DNA of 64,000 nt from Hyphomicrobiales bacterium (GTDB lineage: Bacteria; Pseudomonadota; Alphaproteobacteria; Rhizobiales; Rhizobiaceae), in contig UCJA01000010.1 of assembly GCA_900472675.1 (NCBI GenBank), positions 124,001-188,000 on the forward strand. The letters are read 5' to 3'. Positions 36,738-44,057 of the stretch are shown here, piece after piece; position 1 is the stretch's first letter; each line of letters begins with the position of its first letter. The notes beneath the pieces were generated by a model. The model worked only from the letters and a program-made list of their open reading frames with translations, did not search any database and had not been told where the DNA came from. A program made the position numbers and the translations under genes.

Positions 36738-36754
36738 ATTGCTAAAACTGCAAT
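36738..36754. promoter_or_regulatory. Candidate LysR-type operator
   Basis: An inverted repeat ATTGC-N7-GCAAT lies in the 288-base gap between the alpha/beta hydrolase and the divergent LysR gene. Pairing extends outward imperfectly (CGATT on the left, AATCG on the right). It has the short interrupted palindrome form bound by LysR-type regulators. Assignment is by form and position only. Confidence 0.45.
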
Positions 36755-36860
36755 AATCGGATGCTGCTGCGATTGTTCAAGTTCGGGTGTATCCGGATCC
36801 CCTGTCAACCACCCGGATCTAGGGGTATCGGCGGCACATTGCGCGAGGTGAGGACCGCAC

Positions 36861-37760
36861 ATGAACGATCACAGGGTCCTCAAGACCTTCTTGCTGGCAG
36901 CCGAGAAGCGGAATTTCGCGCAGGTGGCACGGGAGCTGGACATGACGCCGGCGGCGGTGACGCGGGCGATTGCGGCGCTGGAGACGGATCTTGGCGTGCA
37001 ACTGTTCGTGCGCACCACGCGGCAGGTCTCGCTGACCACCGACGGCGCGATCTTTGCCGCCCAGGTCCAGCCGGCGGTGGCCGCGTTGGACAACGCCCGG
37101 CGTGACCTCAGGAATGCCCACAAGGCTGATCAGGGGCGGCTGCGGATCAGCGCGCCGACGTGGCTTGGCAAGACGCTGCTGCCGCCGATCCTGTCGGACT
37201 TCCTCGCGCTCTTTCCCAAAATGTGCTTTGAAATCTCCCTCACGGATGGCCTGGTCGACATCATGGACGATGACTATGACCTGGCGATCCGGATCTCGGC
37301 GGCGCCATCCGACAAGTCCACGATCTGGCGCAAGATCTGCGTGGTGCATCGCATCCTCGTCGCTGCACCCGCTACCCGCTTCGTGCAGATGGAGCATCCG
37401 AGCGCGCTGTCTCCAGATGATTGCCTGGCCTATAGCGGCGAGAGCCGGCGCGAGACCTGGGCCCTGTCCGACGGCGGATCGACCGTGACCATTCCAGCCG
37501 GCCGCTCGTTCAGCGCCAACAGCGGCGAAGTGCTGGCCGACATGGCAGCCAGTGGGCTGGGGGTCGCCATGCTGCCGGAGTTCCATGTGGCCGAACACCT
37601 GGAGACCGGCAGGCTCGTTCATGTCCTCAAGGCCTGGTCGCCGCCGGACCTGTGGCTGACGCTCTACTATCCGCCCTATCAGGCGCTGCCGCCGCGCATC
37701 GCCACCTTCTCCAGGTTCTTCGAGGAGCAGGTGCCGGCCTATATGGTCACGCGGCGCTGA
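36861..37760 (+). CDS. LysR-family transcriptional regulator
   Basis: A 299-residue regulator. The N-terminal helix-turn-helix spans about residues 3-62 (FLLAAEKRNFAQVARELDM, then AVTRAIAALETDLGVQLFVR). The C-terminal effector domain follows from about residue 90 and contains GRLRISAPTWLGKTLLPPIL, typical of LysR members of the CrgA/DsdC-like group. It is divergent from the alpha/beta hydrolase and probably regulates it through the ATTGC-N7-GCAAT site. The effector is unknown. Confidence 0.87.
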   Translation: MNDHRVLKTFLLAAEKRNFAQVARELDMTPAAVTRAIAALETDLGVQLFVRTTRQVSLTTDGAIFAAQVQPAVAALDNARRDLRNAHKADQGRLRISAPTWLGKTLLPPILSDFLALFPKMCFEISLTDGLVDIMDDDYDLAIRISAAPSDKSTIWRKICVVHRILVAAPATRFVQMEHPSALSPDDCLAYSGESRRETWALSDGGSTVTIPAGRSFSANSGEVLADMAASGLGVAMLPEFHVAEHLETGRLVHVLKAWSPPDLWLTLYYPPYQALPPRIATFSRFFEEQVPAYMVTRR

Positions 37761-37773
37761 TGTCGCCGGTGCC

Positions 37774-38028
37774 TTAGAGCGCTTCAGGATTAAATGGAAC
37801 CAGTTCTGTTGGCTCACGTGGGAACAGATGCAAGGAGAGCGGCGCGTGTCGTAGCTTGAGCATACGGCCAAGCCGCTCGACGTGGCAGATGACTCGCATG
37901 AGCCAACCCGAAGGGCCGGGTGCTTTTCCGCCATTATCTTCGGCTTTCGTCTCGGCCGTACCGTGAGGTATGCCCATCGCCAAAAGCCTCGATCCTGACG
38001 AAAAATCCCTCCGGCAGAACGATTCCAT
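37774..38028 (-). CDS. Small hypothetical ORF spanning the inverted-repeat element
   Basis: An 84-codon open frame whose ATG lies in the right terminal repeat and whose TAA lies in the left one. The product is basic, with features such as GWLMRVICHVERLGRMLK and HAPLSLHLFPREP. I recognise no domain and no transposase residues. The frame exactly fills the element, so either it is a genuine passenger gene or the element's sequence simply happens to be open in this frame. No ribosome-binding site is evident. Treat as hypothetical. Confidence 0.3.
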   Translation of the reverse strand: MESFCRRDFSSGSRLLAMGIPHGTAETKAEDNGGKAPGPSGWLMRVICHVERLGRMLKLRHAPLSLHLFPREPTELVPFNPEAL

Positions 38029-38048
38029 TTAGCCCTGAAACGCTCTAG
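37774..38048. mobile_element. MITE-like element with ~26-bp imperfect terminal inverted repeats
   Basis: The left end begins TTAGAGCGCTTCAGG (37774-37788) and continues ATTAAATGGAA; the right end is the complement of CTAGAGCGTTTCAGG (38034-38048), preceded by GATTCCATTTAGC. The two ends pair over about 26 bases with three or so mismatches. The same terminal sequence makes up the short element at 3993-4039. The ends fall in TTAG and CTAG, consistent with insertion at a TA or YTAR target. Between them lies about 220 bases containing one minus-strand ORF. No transposase motif is visible, so movement would need a helper. Confidence 0.65.
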
Positions 38049-39454
38049 GCGTCCGAAAAGCCGAAGGGCGCCTCCGTGCGCCGGTAGTTGTCCGGCAGCA
38101 ACTGACGGCCGATCGGCGGTTCGGAGCGGGCCGTGCAGGCGACACGGTGGCAGATGCGGCAGGCGATCCCGATCGGTGTCGCAGCCTCTGCCTTGGCCGG
38201 CGGATGGGCTCGGGTATAGACCAGCCGGTACGCCTGGTCGGCTTCACAGACGAGGGCGATCGCCCGTTCCACCCCCGGCGCTCCAAATGCCCCACCGCCT
38301 GAATGTACGGTCCGGGCGATCGAGAAATAACGCTGTCCCTCGGGCAGCTCCAGCCACTGGGTCACCACCTGTCCCGGGGTCTTGAAGACCTGGTGGACGG
38401 TCCAGAGCGGACAGCCGCCGCCGTGCCGCGCGAAGGGAAAGGTGCCGCTGTTCAGTCGCTTCGAGACATTGCCGGCGGTATCGACGCGGATGAAGAAGAA
38501 CGGCACCCGCTCCTGCCCCGGTTTTTGCAGCGTCGTCAGCCTATGAGCGGTCTGCTCGAAGCTGGTGCCGAATTGCCGGGCCAGCCGTTCGATATCGTAG
38601 CGGGTGGTTTCGACCGCCTTGGCAAAGGCGGCATAGGGCATCAGCACGGCGGCAGCGCAATAGGCCGCCAGGCTGCGGTGGGCCAGCCGGCGGGCATTGT
38701 CGTTTTCGAACTTTCCCTCCTCGACGGCCGTGTCGATCTGGTCGGCAAACTCCAGATAGGCGAGCTGCTGTGCCATCTGAAAGTTCTGGGCTTCGATATC
38801 GAGCGTCTCGTCGAGCAGCAGGTCCTTGCGGTGCCAGTCCAGCCGCCGCACCGAGCCGGCCATGACGTCCGCCGGCATTCGACGCATCCTTAAGGAATGA
38901 TGCTGCCGGAGATAGGCGACCAGCCCTCCCCCTTCGGTAATCCGGGCGGCAAGCCGTTCCGATGCCGCATCGAGCACAGGAAAGCAGTTGCGGCGCGCGG
39001 CCAGAAAACTGCGGATTGCGGCAACCGGGTCGCCGGCCGATGGCGTGCCGTCCTGGTCGAGGTCCTGCCGGCGGTCGGCCAGCGCAAACTGCTCTTCCTT
39101 GTAGGCGGTGTGGAGCCGCAGCAGGGCTTCCGCAAAACCGGGGAAGCTGTGGGCGATATCGGCAACCTCAAGCGCTCCGAACTCGATGTCGGCCAAAAGG
39201 GGATCGCGTAGGACCGCCTGGACCCGTGCCGCCATGTCCGGGCCCACGCCTTCATGGAAGGTTGAGAGGTCGATCTTGTAGGCCCTGGCGAGACGCAGGA
39301 GAATTTCGGCCGTGACCGGGCGCTGGTTGCGCTCGATCAGCGCCACATAGGATGGCGAGATCTCGAGATCCGACGCCATGTCGGCCTGCGTCAGCCCCAG
39401 GTCACGGCGCAGCCGCCGGATCCGCGGCCCCAGATACGTTGCCCTCTCCGCCAA
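38045..39454 (-). CDS. ScfR/RamB-type transcriptional regulator (short-chain acyl metabolism)
   Basis: A regulator of about 469 residues. The N-terminal Xre-type helix-turn-helix is clear (LGPRIRRLRRDLGLTQADMA, then YVALIERNQRPVT). A central IrrE/ImmA-like region follows, and the C-terminal short-chain-fatty-acid-regulator domain ends with clustered cysteines (CRICHRVAC). I prefer the TTG at 39454 because GGAGGACG lies just upstream and it gives the family-typical lead-in; the frame opens further to 39562. It is divergent from isocitrate lyase, which such regulators control together with acetyl-CoA assimilation. A TTACAA-N7-TTGTAA palindrome lies between the two. Its TAG stop is supplied by the element edge. 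Confidence 0.87.
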   Translation of the reverse strand: MAERATYLGPRIRRLRRDLGLTQADMASDLEISPSYVALIERNQRPVTAEILLRLARAYKIDLSTFHEGVGPDMAARVQAVLRDPLLADIEFGALEVADIAHSFPGFAEALLRLHTAYKEEQFALADRRQDLDQDGTPSAGDPVAAIRSFLAARRNCFPVLDAASERLAARITEGGGLVAYLRQHHSLRMRRMPADVMAGSVRRLDWHRKDLLLDETLDIEAQNFQMAQQLAYLEFADQIDTAVEEGKFENDNARRLAHRSLAAYCAAAVLMPYAAFAKAVETTRYDIERLARQFGTSFEQTAHRLTTLQKPGQERVPFFFIRVDTAGNVSKRLNSGTFPFARHGGGCPLWTVHQVFKTPGQVVTQWLELPEGQRYFSIARTVHSGGGAFGAPGVERAIALVCEADQAYRLVYTRAHPPAKAEAATPIGIACRICHRVACTARSEPPIGRQLLPDNYRRTEAPFGFSDA

Positions 39455-39479
39455 GACGTCCTCCACATCCCACACAACA

Positions 39480-39498
39480 TTACAAGCATCTGTTGTAA
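39480..39498. promoter_or_regulatory. Palindromic operator candidate between the ScfR-type gene and aceA
   Basis: TTACAA (39480-39485) and TTGTAA (39493-39498) form a perfect inverted repeat with 7 bases between. It is 26 bases upstream of the regulator start and 86 bases upstream of the aceA start. It is the best-placed site for autoregulation and for acetate-dependent control of aceA. Binding is inferred. Confidence 0.55.
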
Positions 39499-39583
39499 AG
39501 TTTGACAAGTGCACACCGGGCGCTCTCGCGACCCGGCCTTCGCAGGCGTAACCACAAGACATCGCTCACGGAGGAAGAGACAG

Positions 39584-41176
39584 ATGCACTACAAGGATAG
39601 CATAAGAGACCTCACCGGCACGATCGGCGAAAACGAGAACTGGAGCGGCATCAGTGCCGAGGCCGCCGCCCGCATGCGCCTGCAGAACCGGTTCCAGACC
39701 GGGCTCGACATCGCCCGCTACACGGCCGGCATCATGCGCCGCGACATGGCCGCCTATGATGCCGACCCTTCCAAGTACACGCAGTCGCTCGGCTGCTGGC
39801 ATGGCTTCATCGGTCAGCAGAAGATGATCGCGATTAAGAAGCACTTCGGCACCACCGAGCGGCGCTACCTCTATCTGTCGGGCTGGATGGTCGCTGCCCT
39901 GCGCTCTGAGTTCGGCCCGCTGCCGGACCAGTCCATGCACGAAAAGACCAGCGTTCCGGCCCTGATCGAGGAGCTCTACACCTTCCTGCGCCAGGCCGAT
40001 GCCCGCGAACTCGGCATGCTGTTTCGCGACCTGGACACGGCCCGGGCTGCCGGCGATCGGATCCGCGAGGAGCAGTTGATCCAGGCGATCGACGGTTACC
40101 AGACGCATGTCGTTCCCGTCATTGCCGATATCGATGCAGGCTTCGGCAATGCCGAGGCGACCTATCTGCTGGCCCGGAAGATGATCGAGGCGGGCGCCTG
40201 CGCTCTGCAGATCGAAAACCAGGTCTCGGACGAGAAGCAGTGCGGCCACCAGGACGGCAAGGTCACTGTTCCGCACGAAGAATTCGTCGCCAAGATCCGC
40301 GCCTGCCGCTACGCCTTCCTGGAGCTCGGGATCGACGACGGCATCATCGTTGCCAGGACGGATTCGCTCGGCGCCGGCCTCACCAAGCAGATCGCCTTCA
40401 GCCGCGAGGCGGGCGATATCGGCGATCTCTACAATTCCTTCCTCGATTGCGAGGAGGTTGCGGACCCCACCCGGCTGGACGGCGAGATCGTCATCAGCCG
40501 CGGCGGCAAGCTGATGCGCCCGAAGCGTCTGCGCTCGAACCTCTTCCAGTTCCGTCCCGGCACGGGTGCGGACCGTTGCGTCCTCGATTGCATTCATGCC
40601 CTGAAGAACGGCGCCGACCTGCTGTGGATCGAAACTGAGAAGCCGCATATCGAGCAGATCGCCGGCATGGTCGACCGCATCCGGGAAGCCGTTCCGGGTG
40701 CCAAGCTCGTCTACAACAACTCGCCCTCGTTCAACTGGACGCTCAACTTCCGCCAGCAGATTTTCGATCTCTGGCAAGCCGAGGGCCGGGATGTCTCGAC
40801 TTACGACCGGGCACGGCTGATGAGCGTGGATTATGACGGCACCGACCTCGGGATCGAGGCGGACGAGCGGATCCGCACCTTCCAGCGCGACGCGGCCGCC
40901 CGCGCGGGGATCTTCCATCACCTGATCACCCTGCCGACCTACCACACGGCGGCGCTGTCGACCGACAATCTGGCCCGCGACTATTTCGGAGACCAGGGCA
41001 TGCTCGGCTATGTCGCCAAGGTTCAGCGGCAGGAAATCCGCCAGGGCATTGCCTGCGTCAAGCACCAGAACATGGCCGGCTCCGATCTCGGCGACGACCA
41101 CAAGGAGTATTTTGCCGGCGAAGCCGCGCTGAAAGCCGGCGGCCAGCACAACACAATGAACCAGTTCGCGGCGTGA
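39584..41176 (+). CDS. aceA: Isocitrate lyase
   Basis: A 530-residue isocitrate lyase, the glyoxylate-shunt enzyme that cleaves isocitrate to glyoxylate and succinate. The catalytic cysteine lies in SDEKQCGHQDGKVT, the variant of the usual KKCGH motif found in the longer, Pseudomonas/Acinetobacter-type enzymes. Other conserved parts are QSLGCWHGFIGQQK, DADAGFGN-like VIADIDAGFGNAEATY, and FNWTLNFRQQ. GGAGGAAGA precedes the ATG at 39584. The upstream divergent ScfR-type regulator and the shared palindrome suggest induction on acetate or fatty acids. Its last codons form part of a tandem repeat. Confidence 0.95.
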   Translation: MHYKDSIRDLTGTIGENENWSGISAEAAARMRLQNRFQTGLDIARYTAGIMRRDMAAYDADPSKYTQSLGCWHGFIGQQKMIAIKKHFGTTERRYLYLSGWMVAALRSEFGPLPDQSMHEKTSVPALIEELYTFLRQADARELGMLFRDLDTARAAGDRIREEQLIQAIDGYQTHVVPVIADIDAGFGNAEATYLLARKMIEAGACALQIENQVSDEKQCGHQDGKVTVPHEEFVAKIRACRYAFLELGIDDGIIVARTDSLGAGLTKQIAFSREAGDIGDLYNSFLDCEEVADPTRLDGEIVISRGGKLMRPKRLRSNLFQFRPGTGADRCVLDCIHALKNGADLLWIETEKPHIEQIAGMVDRIREAVPGAKLVYNNSPSFNWTLNFRQQIFDLWQAEGRDVSTYDRARLMSVDYDGTDLGIEADERIRTFQRDAAARAGIFHHLITLPTYHTAALSTDNLARDYFGDQGMLGYVAKVQRQEIRQGIACVKHQNMAGSDLGDDHKEYFAGEAALKAGGQHNTMNQFAA

Positions 41177-41257
41177 GCGCGAGTAACCTCGCGCTTTAAG
41201 CCGTGAACCAGTTCGCGGCTTAGAGCGCGAACAACCTCGCGCTTTAAGCCGTGAACA
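41158..41257 (+). repeat. Tandem repeat with hairpins copied from the aceA 3' end
   Basis: A unit of 47-48 bases starting GAACCAGTTCGCGGC repeats from the last codons of aceA: starts at 41158 and 41205, with a partial third at 41253. Each unit holds a hairpin: AGCGCGAG-TAAC-CTCGCGCT in the first and a near copy with CAAC in the second. The array lies between aceA and the 66-residue gene and could slow, stabilise or end the transcript. There is no T-tract. Confidence 0.7.
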
Positions 41258-41291
41258 AGCGGCCTGACCAAACCCGATAAAGGAGAGCACT

Positions 41292-41492
41292 ATGTTGAAC
41301 CAACCCAAGCAGACATCGCAGACGGCAGAGACCTTCAAGTCAGCCGAGCCGCAGCGGTCCCGCGCCGTCTTCTGTCAGGAAGACTTCGAACTGATCCGCA
41401 CCGCGATCAGCCAATACCTGCAGCAGAACGGCGACAGGCCCGACTGGGCAAAATATTCCAACCTCTACCACCGCCTCGGGCGCCTGGTTTGA
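41292..41492 (+). CDS. Small conserved-type hypothetical protein downstream of aceA
   Basis: A 66-residue protein. AAAGGAGAG lies about 8 bases before the ATG, so translation is likely. The sequence is polar with an alpha-helical C-terminal half (FELIRTAISQYLQQNGD, WAKYSNLYHRLGRLV) and no membrane segment or signal peptide. I recognise no family. It follows aceA in the same direction, separated by the hairpin tandem repeat, and may be cotranscribed with it. Confidence 0.65.
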   Translation: MLNQPKQTSQTAETFKSAEPQRSRAVFCQEDFELIRTAISQYLQQNGDRPDWAKYSNLYHRLGRLV

Positions 41493-41607
41493 CGGCTGAT
41501 CCCGGGCGGGCGGATCATCTTCGCCCGCCCGGGAATACCTGATACACGCTGAAGGGACACGGCAGCGACGAAGCAATGGGCTAAGCACCTGCCGGCCAAG
41601 AGGCACC

Positions 41608-42600
41608 ATGGCAGGAAACCCCTATTACGCCGGTCCCGTTTCCGATCATTTCGACGGAACCCGTTTCTTCAATCCGGGCGGAGAGCAGCCGGCCGGTTTG
41701 GGCGACGTTCTTCGCTGGAAGCTCGGCAAGGGCAATAAACCGTGGCCGCAGCTCTATCCGAGCCCGTTTCCACCCGCGGTTCCGGATGAGCGCGTTGCCG
41801 GCGACCGGATAGTCGTGACCATGATCGGGCATGCCTCGCTGCTCCTCCAACTCGGCGGCCTCAACATCCTCGTTGATCCCGTCTGGAGCGAGCGCACCAG
41901 CCCCATGTCCTTCGCCGGGCCCCGGCGCGTCAATCCGCCCGGCATCCGGATGGACGACCTGCCGCCAATCGACGTCGTGCTGGTCACCCACAATCACTAC
42001 GACCATCTTGATCTTGTCACGCTTCGCTCGGTTCAGGAACGCCACCGGCCGCAGTTCGTCACCCCTCTCGGCAATGACGTCATCATCCGCTCCGCTGTTT
42101 CCGATGCCCGGGTGACCGTGATGGATTGGGGGATGAGCCAGGAGATCGGCGCGGACGTGCGCCTGCATTGCGAGCCATGCCATCACTGGTCGGCGCGCGG
42201 CATGGGAGACCGGTGCATGGCGCTTTGGGCGGCCTTCGTGTTCGAAACCGCTGCGGGCAAGGTCTATCACATCGGCGATACGGGCTTCCACGATGGCCTG
42301 AACTACCGGGCGGCCCGGGAAAAGCATGGGAGCTTCCGCCTCGCAATCCTGCCGATCGGCGCCTATGAACCCCGCTGGTTCATGCGGTCGCAGCACCAGA
42401 ACCCGGAGGAAGCGGTAGAAGGCATGCTGCTGTGTGATGCGGCCACCGCGGTTGGTCATCACTGGGGAACGGTCAAGCTGACGGATGAGGCGGTGGACGA
42501 TCCGGTCACGGCGCTGCACGCAGCGCTTGACGCGCGCAGCATCGAGCGCGACCGCTTCCGCCCGCTGCATCCGGGAGAAGCGCTGGAGGTGCCTGCCTGA
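41608..42600 (+). CDS. MBL-fold metallo-hydrolase (NAPE-PLD/RomA-like)
   Basis: A 330-residue metallo-beta-lactamase-fold hydrolase. Metal ligands are in THNHYDHLD (the HxHxDH motif), CEPCHHWSARG, GDTGFHDG and GHHWGTV. The N-terminal YAGPVSDHFDGTRFFNPG is typical of the RomA / N-acyl-phosphatidylethanolamine phospholipase D-like group. Bacterial members have mostly unknown substrates, possibly lipids. It converges with the FixK-like gene, the stop codons being 9 bases apart. Confidence 0.85.
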   Translation: MAGNPYYAGPVSDHFDGTRFFNPGGEQPAGLGDVLRWKLGKGNKPWPQLYPSPFPPAVPDERVAGDRIVVTMIGHASLLLQLGGLNILVDPVWSERTSPMSFAGPRRVNPPGIRMDDLPPIDVVLVTHNHYDHLDLVTLRSVQERHRPQFVTPLGNDVIIRSAVSDARVTVMDWGMSQEIGADVRLHCEPCHHWSARGMGDRCMALWAAFVFETAAGKVYHIGDTGFHDGLNYRAAREKHGSFRLAILPIGAYEPRWFMRSQHQNPEEAVEGMLLCDAATAVGHHWGTVKLTDEAVDDPVTALHAALDARSIERDRFRPLHPGEALEVPA

Positions 42601-42609
42601 AACGCCTTG

Positions 42610-43371
42610 TCAGTGGCCGGCGTGGTGGCCGGTCATGCTCTGGTCATCCCAGCTGTCGACCTCGTTCCCGTCGCCGGCGAGCTTTGCCATCAGGGTTGGG
42701 CGTTCGATCATGATCGTGTGGCGCAGCGCACCGTTCTCGATGCTGACGACACCCTTGTTGATCAGTCGGGTAAAAGTGCGCGACACCGTCTCGATGGTCA
42801 GCCCGAGGTAGTCGGCGATATCCTGCCGGCACATGGGCAGCTCAATCTGGCGGCGTCTTTCGCCGGGCAGCGAGCAGCGCTTCAGGAACTTCAGGAGGAA
42901 CGAGCAGATCCGCTCTTCCGCATTCTTGCAGGAGAGGAGCACCATCTGGTCCTGTGCGGCGGCCATTTCGTCCGAGACCAGCGCGAAGAACTCCGGCTGC
43001 AGCCGCGGATTGTCCGTGACGGCACTGTCGAATTCCGGGCGGGTCATCTCCCGTACCGTGGCGGTGGAAATGGCTTCGGCACTGTAGAGGTAGCGTTGGC
43101 CGACCGACAGGCCGATGATGTCGCCGGGATAGAGAAAGCCGGTGATGACACGGCGTCCGTCGGAAATGATCTTGAAGACCCGCAGCGTCCCCTGGCCGAC
43201 CTGGAACACATGGGTTGCTTCCTCGCCCTCGACGAACAGTGGCTTGCCCGCGCCCAGCTGCCGCACCGGCTGCTTGCCGAAGACCTCCCGCAGGCAGGTC
43301 TCGCCGGAAACCCCCGCCAGGGATGTGAAGGTGCGGTGGGTAGGAACGCTGCGCTCGCTTGCCGTATGCAT
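42610..43371 (-). CDS. Crp/Fnr-family regulator, FixK-like
   Basis: A 253-residue regulator. The cyclic-nucleotide-like beta barrel spans about residues 30-140 (KPLFVEGEEATHVFQVGQGTLR begins it), and the DNA-binding helix-turn-helix is near residues 180-205 (CRQDIADYLGLTIETVSRTF), of the type that reads TTGAT-N4-ATCAA sites. It lacks the N-terminal cysteine cluster of oxygen-sensing Fnr, so it is FixK-like, acting downstream of a sensor. The ATG at 43371 has GGAGG 6 bases upstream. The C-terminus ends in an unusual His-rich GHHAGH. It probably drives the FNR-box genes that follow. Confidence 0.87.
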   Translation of the reverse strand: MHTASERSVPTHRTFTSLAGVSGETCLREVFGKQPVRQLGAGKPLFVEGEEATHVFQVGQGTLRVFKIISDGRRVITGFLYPGDIIGLSVGQRYLYSAEAISTATVREMTRPEFDSAVTDNPRLQPEFFALVSDEMAAAQDQMVLLSCKNAEERICSFLLKFLKRCSLPGERRRQIELPMCRQDIADYLGLTIETVSRTFTRLINKGVVSIENGALRHTIMIERPTLMAKLAGDGNEVDSWDDQSMTGHHAGH

Positions 43372-43492
43372 GATGGCCTCCATTCGATGAGGGTCAGTAG
43401 ACAATGGCTGCGTAACGGGCCAATGCCAGGCGGGTAACGGCCGGTGCCAATGTGTAAGCATTTGTAACAGAGGTGGCGACGGGACAGCCGAT

Positions 43493-43924
43493 CTAGCGGT
43501 CCTCAAGCGTGTGCAGCACGCCTTCCAGAGGAATGCGGCCCGGATCCGGATCGACGACGGCCCACCATCCCGTCGCTTCCGCCGGCCAGATGTGGATGGC
43601 ATCGCAGCGCAGCAGCCTTGCCCGCTGCGTGGCAATCCCGATCAGCTTGCCCGTGATCCGCGCCTCGTCGCGCAGGCTGATGGAGGCGAAGGCCGGCACC
43701 TCCAGACGTCGCTTGTCCTGCTGCATGCTGACGTAGACATAGCAGAGGCCGCGCAGCACGCCGGCGCGGTCGGCAACCGCCAGCCAGTCGCGGCGTTTGA
43801 CGGCCGCATCCGTCGCCGCCTGCCAGTCCTCGAAGGAGGCGCAGGGGAAAAGATGGTTGATGATAGCGAATGCGCGGGCCACGTCGGCCGTGTCCAGGCA
43901 TCCGACCCTGTAGTCGCCCTGCAT
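43493..43924 (-). CDS. Hypothetical protein, possible GNAT-like acyltransferase
   Basis: A 143-residue cytoplasmic protein. The start at 43924 has GGAAGGGAGG upstream; the frame continues to 43996 without support. The stretch VGCLDTADVARAFAIINHLFP followed by a hydrophobic strand and a basic patch loosely resembles N-acetyltransferases, but the acetyl-CoA loop is not clear. It is divergent from the alcohol dehydrogenase, and one FixK/FNR box sits almost midway between the two starts. It is therefore probably expressed at low oxygen. Function unknown. Confidence 0.6.
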   Translation of the reverse strand: MQGDYRVGCLDTADVARAFAIINHLFPCASFEDWQAATDAAVKRRDWLAVADRAGVLRGLCYVYVSMQQDKRRLEVPAFASISLRDEARITGKLIGIATQRARLLRCDAIHIWPAEATGWWAVVDPDPGRIPLEGVLHTLEDR

Positions 43925-43982
43925 CTTTGGACCTCCCTTCCAGAGAACATCCGCATGATCCACCCGGACGGCCGCGCTTGAA

Positions 43983-43996
43983 TTGACGGGGGTCAA
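43983..43996. promoter_or_regulatory. FixK/FNR box (TTGAC-GGGG-GTCAA)
   Basis: A perfect TTGAY-N4-RTCAA palindrome between divergent genes. Its centre is 68.5 bases from the alcohol dehydrogenase ATG and 65.5 bases from the start of the leftward hypothetical gene. One site could thus activate both promoters at about -41 from a start point some 25 bases before each ATG. Confidence 0.75.
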
Positions 43997-44057
43997 TGAG
44001 CCGTGCGTCTGCCCGCACTAGATCCGGGCTTCCTCAAATCCGCGATGGAGTGGAACG

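Noticed and set aside
41158..41257. CRISPR-like array
   Set aside because: Only about two units, no variable spacers, and the unit is derived from the aceA coding end.
39566..41338. A 590-codon minus-strand frame opposite isocitrate lyase
   Set aside because: The plus strand encodes a full-length isocitrate lyase; the reverse frame shows no family features.
42610..43371. Oxygen-sensing Fnr
   Set aside because: The N-terminal cysteine cluster needed for a 4Fe-4S centre is absent; FixK-like is the better call.
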